A stretch of 64,000 nucleotides of DNA, from positions 2,480,001 through 2,544,000 of the forward strand of contig OZ234493.1 of assembly GCA_965153455.1 (NCBI GenBank), in the 5' to 3' direction. This document shows, piece by piece, positions 11,271-23,970 of this stretch. Under the pieces are notes generated by a model. The model was not told the origin of the DNA, made no database searches, and worked only from the letters and a program-made list of their open reading frames with translations. Each line of letters begins with the position of its first letter. The first letter of the stretch is position 1. Source of the stretch: Sphagnum compactum (taxonomy: Eukaryota > Bryophyta > Sphagnopsida > Sphagnales). Made by a program: the position numbers and the translations under genes.

Positions 11271-14200
11271 GCACAGATTGGGTCCCCATTTGGGCATAGG
11301 GGGACATCATTTCTATTATCATTATTATTATCATTATTATCATTGTTCATTGCTATTATTGTAACTAGTTGTTATTATTGTTATTATAATTTCATATTAT
11401 TAATCCATGTTCCTGAATTATATATATATATATATATATATATTTTTAATATTTATTTATTTTTCTCATCTCTTGGAAGTACAGGACAAAACTTTTGTCA
11501 TGTAAGTCAAAATGACGCAAGTCAGTCAATTTTCCTTCTCCTTTTTGCTCAGGACTGCCTAGCCTAGTGGAAGTAGTCCCTGTAGAGGATAATGCTCCTG
11601 AGAGCATTCATGAAACAAAGGGGGTTGGTGTGTCCTTTTACACACTGTGGGCTTGCCATTTACATTATTAACAAGCATCTTAAGCCAACAAGAAGAATTA
11701 TGGAAATTCAAATATTTCACAATGCCCCAAAATTATAATCTTCAAAACAATCCCCTAAAAGAAACCAAAATCCTTCAAGATATCATAACTCTATATAACT
11801 CATCTCAAGTTTCAACACAAGCCAAACTATATCATCCTTCAAAAATCCTCGGTAATAAAAATGGACCTATTATTACTACACTAGGGGCCGGGCCAAAATC
11901 CCTTAAGCTACCGTACTCTATAATGAATCTAAACACAATATCCTTCTTGCCTTGGTAGCCAAGGCCAACAAAAGGCAAGGCATAGTTGAGCCTAGCCTCT
12001 CTCATTTCCAAAATGCCTATTAGCTTTGACCCAGGGATGGATGCAAAGTGCAGCCTTTACAATTTTGGTGGATGTAAAAGCTGTATGTAGTGGAGCACCC
12101 TCGGTCAAAATTATACCTCAACAGAAGATGGCCTCCACAGAAGATGGCCTCCTCTAGGGACATCTTATGTGTACTAATAAGCATAAGGTTCCTTCACACT
12201 TGAGAAGGGGTATATATTATTTATGAATATAAGTGGTAGCTCTCTAATATCATGTCTATTGGGCATTGCAATTGGGTACTAACTCTACTAACTTATATCA
12301 TTGAGGTAAGGCTTGAGATTCATTAACATCCTTTTAGACATTCCAATAGGTGGGATATGGTTGCAACATTGACATTAGGACTTATGCTTGAAAGGTGGGC
12401 TCTATAGATAATATGGTCATTGCTTCGATATTATGTGTGGTGGGTAAAACCATATTAAGGTGAAGACATTCACAAAATCAAAGGGCTTAAACCAAGGTGG
12501 TAACCCAAGTTTCACATTTTGGAAATGCCCCCACCCATGGGCCTTACCCACTATAAAAAGCATGAAATGAATCTCACCGTAAGTTTAAACACTTGTAGAT
12601 CATGAGGCGTTTAGAGAAGGAAGGATCTTACACCTAATATTTAGGAGTGGGGAAGCTTTGCTTACTTATGAATGTAAAGGTCTTTCTTACTTTTAAATAG
12701 TACACAAAGATCTTTCATTGTTTCCTAAAGAAATATTTGTGGAAATAAGGTATCTTCAAAATACATTAAGAGTTTTTCAATGTCAGTATGGTATCAAGAG
12801 TTTTGTGTATTAGTTTGGTATTGGTATATAGGTTTTAGCCAAAATGAAATATTAGTCCAACACCAATATTTGAAAAGAAAATTGGAAATCAAGTATCAAT
12901 TTAATATAAGTAACATGTACGATGTGAACAAGTCATGCAATGATATCAATATAGGTATGTTTAGTGTTATACCAATTGGTATATGCAACGACCAATAGTT
13001 TTGATTTAATTTTTTTGTTAATTCATATATATTTTTTGAATTTTTTTCATTTTGTTGTTCAACAACGTATTGTAAACAAAAGTGAAAGGGGAGAAACTTA
13101 GATCCCCTTTCTATCCTATCCTTCTACTGAAAACAAAATTTTCATTTCACAGCTTTAATTTGTTTATTGAAAAGAAAGGAGAAAGGAAACAAGATGAAAG
13201 GTTTTTTCAATTCTTTTCCCTTGTTTATCCTTTCCCTCCATAAGTGAACATCATACTTGAAAAAGCAAAATCAAAGCTTTGATACAAAAGGTGAAAAGTA
13301 AACCTTGTTGATCATCCAACTCCTATCAGCAACTCTTGAGGGAAGATAACATCCACCTATCATGCATGTTGTTCTTTACACCATTTACATACCATGCATG
13401 GATGTTAACAATTCATATTTGCACACATAATTTTAAATACTCCCTAGTATGAATATTGAAACTACTATCAAATTGGTTTGACATTTCTTTTTTTGTCTAG
13501 CATTAATACCAATGTATCATGGTATCAATTTAAGTATTTACATATTAGATATTAGAGTAGTCTAATATTTGATACCAATGTTGATACCAATCAAAAATCA
13601 TATATACAAAACCAACACTATGAAATTTTCCATGTTTGGCTAGTTGTGGCATTTGTTTCCAACTTGTTTCCTTTTAAAAACCGTTTGTTTTCCTTCACAA
13701 TAACTTCTTAGCCTTGGGTGTTTAATTTTAAGGTTCATATTTGGAGTTGTAGGGTATCCATTTAGTTTAGCAACTTATTTTAATATAATTTTTAATTTAT
13801 TTTTGTTAGTCCAATATCATGAAGTAATAATTATTAACAAATGTTCAAAATGATACATGTTGTTTTTGCAATATATAGCATCATTGGTGATTATTATCAT
13901 TTGAAGTTGCATCATATTTGGGTCAATATAAACACTTTTGGTTGGAAGAAAGAAACAATCATATTTGAATTGGCGATTAACATCAAAATTAATAAAGGTA
14001 ATGGATGGAACCATTATTAACTGGGAACAATGAAATTCCATCTAAATTTATCATTACCTTCAATGAAATCCCATCCAAATTTATCATTACCTTAAGTTGA
14101 AAAATATTTAATAATAAAAATAAGATAGATACCATAATAAAAAAAATTATTAGGGTCCAAACATGATCGAGGTACCCCCTTTGAAACATAAGGACTTACT

Positions 14201-16560
14201 CTTAGGACTTTCAAATTCATCTTTTTCTTCAATTTTCGTATGATTTGTCTTAAATTTCCTTTTTGATCTCATGTCAAATGAAATAATTCTGTTCCAAATT
14301 TTATATAAAAATCTAGAATATTTATTGTTTTCACTTATGAAAATAAGAATAATATAATTTATCCAATGTGAACCATGTTTTATCAATGGCCCAAAATTCT
14401 CAAAAATTTCATTTTTGAAATGTTTTACATTGCAATAAGGCATTTGGTTTTTGTCACATTCATACATTTTATGTACATCAGTACCTAAAGTATTTTGGAT
14501 AAGAATCTTGGGCCAATTTTTTTTGTTTAGACATTTTTTATGAATCCTTGAAATGTTTTCTTCTTGGATTTTTTTCTAGGACTTGGTAGGAATCTTGGAA
14601 CTTATTCAAATTTGGCATGCTATGCATAGAATAATACCTTAATAATGTATCTATCCATGAAAAAATCAAACTTTCAATATGAATGTGCCATTAAGTTACA
14701 ACAACAAGTTTAAGTGAGGGGTCCATTAAATATAAAAAGAAACGGTCCTTTTTGGTACCCTAACCATGCTTTGACCCATTATTTTGTTTTTCATCTTAAG
14801 GTAATTTAGGTCCATTGAATGATATGTAGCTTGGGGAAGATGACAAATCTGAAAATAGTTGAATTAAAGGTAAAAATGTGTGAAATGAATGTTAGGGAAT
14901 ATAAGATATGAAAAAATGTTTTATATGTTGAATGTTGCATGGATTGTAAATGTTGAAATCAAAAGAATATTATGGATGTTAAAAAGGTTAAGAAAGATTA
15001 AAGTTTCCAAAATTTTGATATATGATATTAAACTTAATGATAGAAATGAAGGCCAAAGAAAATAAAACCCTGCAAAAAAATGATGGATGAAATGGAAGGT
15101 GGAAAAGATGGATTCAAAAAATTGAAACATCAAAAAATAATGGATGAAAATGTTGCTAGTGAATGATCCATGAGAATTGGATTATGTGTGATTTTTTAAA
15201 TTGTAAATATTAATAAATATATCAAGGAAAGTCTAACCCACAAGTAAAAAGTTGAAAGTTTTCCAAAAAACCTAATGAACAATATGCATTGTTAACAAGC
15301 ACGTCAAGTCAAACAAAAGTTGACATTACAAAAGGAAATCTTACAATTATATTACTTATTAAAACATTGAAAATTTTGAAAATTAATGCACATTAGTGAA
15401 GAGGTAGTGTAATTTCATCATTCACCTAAAAACATTCAATGTCCCACAAACATTATGGGTTTTGTTGTTACTTTACATCTTCATGTATTCAATTTTGACA
15501 AGGTAATCCAATGTTCACTTTATCTTACTTACTTAACTTTTGTGACATGTAAGTGGTATTGTCATTTTACTAATAGCCAAAAAGTCTTGAATTTGGTATT
15601 GACAAATCCTTTACTTTTTATTTGAATGTAAAGTTTTTTGCATGTGTCTTTATCTACATTCTCTTCTTTCATATGTGGTATATTGGAAAAACAAATAAAA
15701 CAACATTGGACAAAATTATGTTAGTCCTTTATTAGTCTTAAGAGTAATTTATTAATTTGTTATTGGTTTTGCCATTTGTTGAAGATAAAATACATATCTA
15801 CAAAACCACAACAAAATAGTTCAATATTTGTTACAATATGTTTAAATGTTACATTTCAAAAGCAATCATCAATGCAAATAAATAAATATATAATTTATTT
15901 ATGATGTCATGTATAATATATATATATATATATAATTTATTTATGATGTCATGTATAATATATATATATATAATTTATTTATGATGTCATGTATAAAGAT
16001 AATTCATAATTATGGAAAGTGCGATGATCCTTTTGTTTCACATGATCATACTCATCCCTGATTGTCATTTTCAAGTTCATCATGAGGTCCATCATATGTA
16101 CATCTTTGGACAATAAGGTTTAGGCAATAAAGATGTCATGAAAACAAGACTACTTCCACACCATACTCAAAAATAATCTATGGATTGCATCTTCTTGTCC
16201 CACATAAATTTTCACAATTTGCGATGATTTGAAATGATGATCTAGTATTATGGCAAGCATTTTGTGAACTTGATATGAATAAAAGACTTTTAAAAACCAA
16301 GAGAATAGGTTTTAGAACCTTCACTATTGTAAAAGACAAATGAATCCTACCCTATGAAGTTAGGAAACATATATTTTAATATAGACAAAGTTATATAAGA
16401 ACAAGAAAACTAAGAAACAACAACAAAAGATATACTACTTGCAATTATTAAAAGTTAAATTATGATAAGACCAAGCCATTTAATCACAATTCAAATTACA
16501 CATGATGACCTAGATGCCAATTAATATCAGACTTTAACCTAATATTACAATTTACATGCC
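11271..16560. other. AT-rich intergenic DNA with microsatellites
   Basis: No gene can be supported. It includes an imperfect ATT/ATC trinucleotide stretch (about 11315-11390) and a (TA)n run (about 11418-11443). Around 12780-13620 there are repeated words related to TTGGTATCAA, perhaps remains of a small transposon, but I could not define ends or a target duplication. Open frames such as 11647-11958 have no recognisable domain. Confidence 0.5.
15890..15996 (+). repeat. Three tandem copies of an AT-rich unit
   Basis: A unit of about 27 bases (ATAATTTATTTATGATGTCA followed by TGTATAA) occurs at about 15890, 15932 and 15970. The copies are separated by (TA)n tracts of different length. The repeat probably grew by slippage or unequal exchange at the TA tracts. 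Confidence 0.9.
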
Positions 16561-16599
16561 CACAAGTATGTTGTGTCATTACTGGACTTTATAATAGAT

Positions 16600-17690
16600 C
16601 ATTTTGTTCTTTAATTTCAACACTCCCACTAAAAATTGATTATTGTGAAAATTTTAATATTCCCACTATTGATCCACAAAACAAGAGAGACAATTGATAA
16701 AAAGATGCTTGCAATTATTTGTTGGCAAAGCTTTTGTAAACACCTCTACAACTTGATCTTGTGTATTGACTTAATTCATTGAAATAAAACTAGCTTGAAT
16801 TTGAAAATCTTTGACCATGTGATATTGTATATCAATGTGTTTTGTCATATGGTGGAATTTTGCATCATGGACAAGTTTGATAGCACTTTAGCTATCCTCC
16901 TTCAACTTAGTTGGTTTTTTATGTGAAAATTATGTGTCATGTAGAAATTATTATAGGCACACTACTAAACCTTAGTTGCAAGACATATAACAATATGTTA
17001 TGCTTCTATTGTAAAGCAAACAACACATTGTTGCTTCATACATATCCAAGGTATTGGTCCCTTGTTGAAGAAATGAAAGTAGTTGCTATGAGATTTTATA
17101 TCATCCAAGTCACTTCCATAATTTGCATTTGCAAAAGCAACAAGTATGTTGTTATGTTCACCACAATAATAAAGCTTATAATGCATTATATTTTTCAAAT
17201 GCTTCAAGATTTTCTAAACAACATTGCAATGAACATGTTTAGGTAATTTATGAAAACTTAATTGCAACTCCAATTGCAAAAGAAAGGTATGAATGTGTGC
17301 CCAACATTGCAAACATGAAGTTGTCCATTATCTCCAAATAAGGAAAATTATGCTCTTCATTGTCAAGTTGATTTGCAAGTTGGAGTTGAACATTAAAATT
17401 CATTCATGTGGCCACAACATGTGCCTCATTAAAATTGAACTTCTACAACATGTAAAATGTATTGTGTCCAATCAAGATAAAGTGTTCATTGAACACAATT
17501 CTCATTGTGTGCAACCCAACATAATGATTTTAGTTGGTTCTATGGTGGTCTCAAAACTTGTCAAGATGTTCCATCACCTTATCAAGTTTGTCAACATCTT
17601 TATAACCTCTACTCCCATCATCAATGAATATAACAAGCAAATGTTTTGGTTAATGTGTATTGAAATCATGTACACATGGATCTTTTGAAG
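16600..17690 (-). pseudogene. Degenerate Ty1/copia retrotransposon fragment
   Basis: On the minus strand, a frame around 17207-16998 reads FANANYGSDLDDIKSHSN and then GPIPWICMKQQ, matching the copia RNase H region (usual pattern ADWAGD..DRKSTSGY...ISWSSKKQ). Further upstream on that strand, around 17640-17590, the words LLVIFIDDGSRGY resemble the copia integrase core (FIDDFSRYTWVY). The order, integrase before RNase H, is right for copia, but the reverse transcriptase between them is mostly unrecognisable. Around 16617-16632 the minus strand reads TAGTGGGAGTGTTGA, which fits a copia polypurine tract followed by an LTR start. Stops and frameshifts make this a fossil, and I could not find a matching second LTR. 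Confidence 0.65.
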
Positions 17691-17699
17691 CAAAAAATT

Positions 17700-18750
17700 C
17701 AAATATGGAAGAATTGGAAATAAGAGACCTTTTCTTTGTAGATTGTCTCTTTACATTTTTTTCCCTTGATTATTTATTTTTTCTTGAAACCTTTTATAAA
17801 TTATTGAATGATCTGCATCAAGATGTTTCTACAAACATGTTATGCCACTTATTTTATAATATGTTACCAGACCTTTCCTTAATTATTTTCTTGAATTCAC
17901 AAAAACAACGGGTTAAAGATGACACAATAAACAACGCATCATGTGAAGAACATCCAAGTATACTTTCAAGTTATTGTTAACATAATAAAAAGACCAACAA
18001 AGTGCATTTCTATTATGAGTTTTCCATTTTTTTTCTTTGAGTTTGTAATTGTTGCAAAATCTGGTTAGTTTTATTTTCATTAGATTCTCCTAACACTTTA
18101 CTTACTTCAGTTTGTAGACTTGAGTTTTCACTTTCTTCCTTTATTTGATTAATTTCAGTTTCATCATTTATGCATATTATATATTCTTTAGTTTGCATTG
18201 TTTGATTATAAAATTCATTTGACCCTTCCATCTTTCACAATTATTCTACAAGGCCAAATGGTGGAGAAACTAAGAAAACAAATATAAGGTTTTGTTATGT
18301 GATGATAGTGCTCTTATGCACAACTAAATATGATGCAAAACATTTACAAGTAAAAAAAGAATACTGCAAAACAAGTAAGCATAAATAAAATTGTCAAAAG
18401 TACAAGGGTTTATGTTTGTTTCCAAAACAATTTATAACAAGCCTTGCACCACAAACCAAAAGCCAAAAATATTAAACAAAAAGGAACAAAAGACATGAGA
18501 TAAAAAATTAAAAAATAGAAATAAGCAAAGGGAAAAATTCTTACTGAAAAAATACAAGTTTTCGATTCTCGACTCCCGACCACTCCCAATTCTTGTAAGA
18601 AGGAATGCAAGGGGGTTGTACAAGATTCTTCAATGAATAACAACACACCAACAGTAGCACACACAAAAAGGAGAATAACAATGCAAAGAACCTTGTATTT
18701 AAAATAGAAAAACAATAGCGCAAAGAGGAAAGCCAAGTTGTCATGCCCGT
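17700..18750. other. AT-rich DNA between copia remnant and gypsy element
   Basis: A short minus-strand frame at 18231-18013 begins MEGSNEFYNQTMQTKEY. It lies upstream of the copia fragment on the same strand and could be the start of its gag, but it has no conserved motif. The rest holds nothing I can support. Confidence 0.35.
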
Positions 18751-19979
18751 ATGCATGGCCTCATACATGACGGCCATTTACAGGCATGCCAATCATGCCT
18801 TTAGGGTTAATGTACGCTCTTAGGGTTAATGTACATTCTTATGTTACTGTATGCTATTAGGTGTTTTAGGGTTATGGCTTGTTTAGGGTTTCAACTTTGT
18901 TGACGGTTGTATAAAAGGCCAAGTTCTTCCCTCTTTTGTTAATTTTTCTAGAATTCCTTTGTTAGGGAGAGTTTCCTCCATAGTTTGACTAGGTTTCTAG
19001 ATGTTCACGATGGGTATTACATGACCACCGTTTACATACACTACGTTCTCTTTCCTTCTTTTCAATTTAATTCTAGAAAAAATGTTCTTTATTACTTAAT
19101 GTCGAAAGCGATAGATTTTTCCTGGCTTTGAGTTTCTTGGGTTTCTTTTGCTTGCTGGTTTCTTGTGTTCTTGAGTTGCTGCCACTTTTTCTTTTTTTTC
19201 TACTCTTGTATTGCAGCTACAACATGAACAATAACAACCATAACTAGTAGCAGCATAAGCGAAGGAGAAGGGACACCAGAAACAAAGCTATAAGCTGTGA
19301 AGTTTTGAGTTTCGAAGCTTCGGAGGGACGAAGGAGCGAGCTGCTCTAAAGCTTGTTTTACTGCCAGCTTTAGGTCTTGGGAGCACGTACACACACACAC
19401 ACACAAGGTTTGATTAGAGTACAAGATCTGCACCAGGTGATGCAACCCCACATACATTTGCTTTCGTTGTACATGGGTTTTGAGGTTAACATTTGGGCTG
19501 TGCACTCTTGTGTGTTTTTTAGCTTGCAGTCATGTAGTGAGTAGCCTTTGTAGCAATTCTAGAAGAAGAAGAAGAGAATTAAAAAAAACACAAAGTAGAA
19601 TTAAAAATTTTCTCTCTTTTCTTCTGCACGCCATCGCTGTAGAGCTCGCGAACGCTGATCGCTTTACAGTGTTGTCATCGGCGTAGTTGCCATCCATTGT
19701 AGTCGCTATTCCGTTTCATTTGACGTCCAACCTAGTTCCGTCCGACGTCCATCATAGTTTCGTCCCACGTCCGTCGTAGTTCCATCCGACGTCCATCGCA
19801 ATTTTGTTCGACGTCCATCACAATTTCGTTCGACATCCATCAACGTTCGTCTGGCCGTTCATCCCCGTCAATGCATCGTATTGTTCAAATCATATGACTG
19901 CATACATACGTAGTCAATATTTTATTCTTCAAACTGTATGTTTGTGTTAGAATTTTGTAACTAGTGCTCTGTATTGCTA
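18751..19979 (+). promoter_or_regulatory. Possible leader or LTR region of the gypsy element
   Basis: This stretch just upstream of the gypsy gag contains repeated TTAGGGTTAATGTAC words (18800-18835), a TATA-like GTTGTATAAAAGGCC at about 18905, a (CA)n run at 19390-19405 and a 22-base tandem array. A TATA box followed by a long leader is what a gypsy LTR and 5' untranslated region would show. I could not match this stretch to the sequence after the polypurine tract at 29.6 kb, so calling it an LTR is only inference. Confidence 0.35.
19714..19845 (+). repeat. Six 22-bp tandem repeats
   Basis: Six head-to-tail units of exactly 22 bases each contain the core GACGTCCATC or a close variant. They start at 19714, 19736, 19758, 19780, 19802 and 19824. 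The GACGTC core is itself palindromic. The array lies just upstream of the gypsy coding region. Confidence 0.9.
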
Positions 19980-20215
19980 CAAAATTTTGGGGCATGGGAC
20001 AACACCATGTCCACAGATGATGAGAGCACTACCGCTCAACTAGAGCCAAGGTATCAGCTATGAAGTAACGCACAATCATTTGAGTCGATTTCTTTGAGCT
20101 CACGATCTTCACGACGATACCATCAAGCGTCTATAGCGCCATCGTCATCTAGTACACTTTCACACCATAATCGTATATTTCGTTGCAAGCTGTTACCTTT
20201 ACACCCATATACACC

Positions 20216-22345
20216 ATGGAGGTCAACAGTTCCTCTGGGAAAATTGAGAAGTTCAGCGAAAGGCTAGGTACCATTTCTTTGAGGAAGTTCAAGGCAACTT
20301 TCTCAACTATGGTTTGTGAATTGGAGTTCAAGTATGACGTTAATTACACCAAGGTGTTCGCATTCAAACAACTGGCACGTTATGTGCACTATGAGGCATT
20401 GGATGTCTACGAGCAACATTCTCCGAAGATTTTGGGCGTCACCTAGATCCCCAATCTAGCTTATGCCACAGCCATCGCCATCGCGTCTCAAGCTGCACTA
20501 CAAGCTGCCATTGCACATCATGGGACTATGCCCAATAGTCCAGATTCGGTACTTACTTTAGTAAACCTTTCTCCTCAACAACTCATTGTTGTTATTGCAA
20601 ACATTCCTCGCACCATCGATGCACTAGTTTTTGCTGATCTAGTGGGGGAATTCTTTCGAGTTCTTGAGCTAGAATTTCTCGTTAAGAGTTCTGAAAAAAT
20701 TCTGTAGCTCGCCACCTTCTCTCGGCAGAAGGATGAAACCCTCAAGATGCTCTATAGGAGGCTTCTCAAGCTTAAAGAGGATACTCAAAGCATCATAGAC
20801 CTGGAAGCTGCCCATTGGTATTTTCGTTCATTGGAAGGTACTCCGACACTCTATGCGTAGGTTTTACAACGGGTTTTTGCAGAAGTTGGAGATTCGTACA
20901 TTTTGCTGGATGTGTACAACATTTCTGAAAAGCTGGAACTAGTTCATGCACACTATGAGGCCAGTGTTATGATGCTTCCATCACGTTCAAGGCCTTAGCC
21001 TCCACCAGCTGCGCCAACCAGATCATCACATTTTTCTTCAAGGGCTAAAGCAGTGCACTAGGCTGCACCCATCCTACTTTCTTGCAACTACTGTGGCAAT
21101 CGTGCCCACTAAGCTAGTGAGTGCAACATTCCTTTTGAGGATCTCTTTTGTGATTATTGTGGAAAAAAGGGACATTATGAAGCTGTTTGTTTTGCCAAGT
21201 TCCTGGAACGGAAGCAACCCCGATTAGCACGGCAAAATCTGCCAGTATCTTCTACTGACCCTCAACTAAAAGCCAAGGCACTTCAGCCTTCCGCTCAGGC
21301 TTTCCCCACCAAGGGTAATTCCAGTAAGAATGCTAAGAAGAAGGAACAAAATGTTAACAAGAGGGAGGTGCTTCAAGCCCATGCCGCTCAAGTTCAAACT
21401 CTACAAATTGAATTCGAATCGTTGAAGGCCCAACTTGCTAATCTAAAAGGCAAGTCTTCCCAACCAGCTAGTCATGCCCAACTTGTATAGGGTTCAGTAT
21501 CACGGGAGGGACCTCTTAGGTCGTTCTATGGCCTCTCACACGATGTAATGGTTGGGGAGTATGTTCTTTCCAGTGCACACAATTTAAGTCTCACACTAAA
21601 ATTTGCCACTTCTTTTTGCCCTTCTTACTTCGCGACACAAGAAGCTAGTGTTGCACCCAGAGTCTCTGCTACTAGGCAGGTAATTCAGATTGATGGACGC
21701 GCATCTGGTTCAAGTCCTATTACCAGGGCTAGAGGAGCTCGAGCAGTCATGCCACAATCTTTTCGTCCTCTCAACATGGAAGAAGGACGCACCTTGTTGG
21801 CAAGGGGGGAGGAGACTACTACACCACAAGCTGCTAGGGCATCAAATTCTCATGTCCCAGGAGTACATGTACATCAGGAAAACACACAATTTTCCACTGA
21901 TCAGCTTATGGAGTGCCAACTTCAAATGCGTGAAGTGGCGCAAAAGCTTGTGAGTACACTGTTGTTTAGTTTTCAAGATTTGAAGCTAAACACCACGGAA
22001 ATAATTGCAGTACTAAAGGATACCCTGAACACTACATCAGGTCTTCTACCAATCCCTGATCCACATGCTATAGGGGTCCCATCCAACACCTTGGAGAGAC
22101 ACTCGAATGGCTCACGTGTTGTAGATGACATTCGTAATTTGGTCACTAGTTCTAGCATGGCTAAATTAGTGGGCTCTCCTACCTCTGATTCTACATTCAC
22201 ATATCACAAAGGAGCTAAGAACACCTCACTTGTGGATTTGTTATTCAGCAAAGGTGTTGTGGATAGTCATTCTTTCCACAAAGTCTTTCACTCATTTTCG
22301 AAGAACTTCCATTGCCACCGGAGTTGCCATTGTCGACAATACTAA
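20216..22345 (+). pseudogene. Gypsy gag with two CCHC zinc knuckles (broken)
   Basis: From the ATG at 20216 one frame runs to 22345. It is interrupted by six TAG codons (20444, 20705, 20858, 20996, 21059, 21488) and one TAA (21110). The part at about 20720-20960 resembles a retrotransposon gag core, with KMLYRRLLKLKEDTQSIIDL and HWYFRSLEGTP. Two CX2CX4HX4C zinc knuckles follow: CNYCGNRAH then, past the TAA, ASEC (from 21083), and CDYCGKKGHYEAVC (from 21149). These would bind the element's RNA during particle assembly. After them comes a charged, Gln-rich linker with no known domain. The frame shifts near 22300, just before the protease. Confidence 0.8.
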
Positions 22346-22440
22346 GTCAGCAATCCAGGTGGGAGGACATACACCCAGAGTGGTACTTCTTGATACAGGT
22401 GCTCAACCATTGATTCTTGGAGTTTAATTTGCCAAGAAGA
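22310..22440 (+). pseudogene. Gypsy aspartic protease (broken)
   Basis: In a frame shifted from gag, the words RVVLLDTGAQPLILG show the DTGA catalytic motif and flanking hydrophobic strands of a retropepsin-like protease, which would cut the polyprotein. The frame meets TAA soon after (22425-22427). The following sequence to about 22860 keeps protease-tail-like words such as SYNVLIGQEALFPPG in another frame, so at least one more frameshift is present. Confidence 0.75.
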
Positions 22441-22989
22441 TGGGCACGCTAAACTCCAAACTACAAAAATCTATGTGGCAAATTCACACCACGGTGGGAG
22501 TGTAGAGGAAGTACTTAGGGAGAGAGCTTGGATTTGATTACACTTAACTTCAATGAAGGTACAGATCAGGAGCTTTGCCTACAGGTCAGATGTTTAGTCA
22601 CCAATGCCACTAGTTACAATGTGCTCATTGGGCAAGAGGCCCTATTTCCACCAGGTTTCACAATTGATGATTGCAGACACAGAAAGAAGTTTTGATTGGA
22701 ACCATAGTCCTATGGCTCACCATTGTATGCTCAAGGAAGCACACACTATTTCCTACATATAACAAGCTAACCACGAGTGGATAGAGGGAGATGAAGAGGA
22801 AATAACTTATGCCCAAGTTACTGAAAGCTTGAGGGTGGTTCCTATTGACATTCAACACGGACCAGAGGTTTTATAGAGGTTCAAAGCAGCCCACGAGCCC
22901 TTGGTCAAAGCTCTGTTTAGTTTTGAAAACATGAAGAGCCATGGCGAACCGATTAAGCCAGTACTTCGTCAGCTAATCACCTGGACACC

Positions 22990-23970
22990 GCCTAAGGAAG
23001 GGATTACATTACTAGAGTTCTTTGGTGGTATTGGTACAAGTCTCGAAGCCCTACTATAGTCAGGGATGGTGGTTCGGAGGTATTTCTACGTAGACATTGA
23101 TCCTATTGTAAGGCAAGTGGCGGCATTGAGAATGATGGAGCTCACGGCCAGATTTCCACAACAGTTTGCAAGCACCGCATGGAAGGCCATTTTCATTTTC
23201 TTGCCCTTTGACATACAACTAATTTAGAAGAAACATTTACTTAGCCCCGTGGACCTCATCATTTCAGGTTAGGAGTGTCAAGGATTTTCAGCAACTAGAC
23301 TTGGAAAAGGCTTGAGTGACACAAGATCCGGTCTCTTCACGGACATGGTACGATTGATCACCTGGGCTTAATCCATTTCTCCTACGCTTGGTTATGTAAT
23401 TGAGAACCCCCCTTCTCAGCTTGACCAGAGGGAGAAAGTCTAGGAGCACTACACGCTGGTCAAACATTACTTTGGAGAGCCGCTCCTACTCGATGTGGTA
23501 CAATGCGATTCCTATGCGCACCGACTTTGTAACTAGTGGACCAACCTTGCACCACTTTCAATTTATAGTTGGCTTTGAGATACACCATCAGAGACCCCAA
23601 CCTGCAAGTTTTTCATATATTGGATGAAAAAAGCTCCTGCCAACTAGTTACAAGGCAAGAGAAACCTCCTTGGTTTCCTGCGAACATAATAGGAAAACCA
23701 AGAGGTGTTTGGCCCACCTTTGTCTCCTTCCCAAGAGCACACGCCTTTCAGGGAGATGGACTAGGTCTGGTGTATTGTCATGCTTTAGCCACTTGGGATG
23801 AACCAAGCCTAGAAGAAAGAGAAAGGGCTATGGGGTTCCAAATTAACACTACTAGTCCCACCAAGGTGACTAGATTGGAACGTAACGCTCTACTGGGGAG
23901 AGGCATGGACCTGAACTCCTTTACATGGTTATTGGTAACTTGTGTACTCTTTCAAATGTACACAACACCA
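22990..23970 (+). pseudogene. C5-cytosine DNA methyltransferase domain inside the gypsy polyprotein (broken)
   Basis: The frame continues from the polyprotein and shows the ordered motifs of a DNA cytosine-5 methyltransferase. Motif I (SAM binding) is LLEFFGGIGT at 23009. A motif II-like VDIDP follows. Motif IV is DLIISG, a TAG, then ECQGFS, with the catalytic Cys codon at 23276-23278. Motif VI is GYVIENPPSQL. Motif VIII is YAHRLCN, a TAG, then WTNL. Motif IX is ERERAMGF, and motif X is RNALLGRGMDLNSFTWLL. The HR-x-x-N/W-x-N pattern of motif VIII and the LLGR of motif X resemble the DNMT3 branch, though the ECQGFS loop is closer to the general PCQGFS form. Stops lie at 23057, 23225, 23270, 23369, 23441 and 23534, and there is a frameshift near 23550. 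An intact copy would transfer methyl groups to cytosine. The domain sits between protease and reverse transcriptase. Confidence 0.85.

Noticed and set aside
12780-13626. Possible transposon bounded by TTGGTATCAA-like words
   Set aside because: The inverted similarity is weak and no target duplication or clear ends could be found.
19714-19845. Possible CRISPR array
   Set aside because: The repeats are contiguous without spacers and lie in plant nuclear DNA.
22990-23970. Methyltransferase as a host gene fragment that fell into the element by chance
   Set aside because: It is in the polyprotein frame, intronless, placed between protease and reverse transcriptase, and decays with the same TAG pattern as the rest of the element. 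A captured domain of the family is more likely, though one copy cannot prove it.
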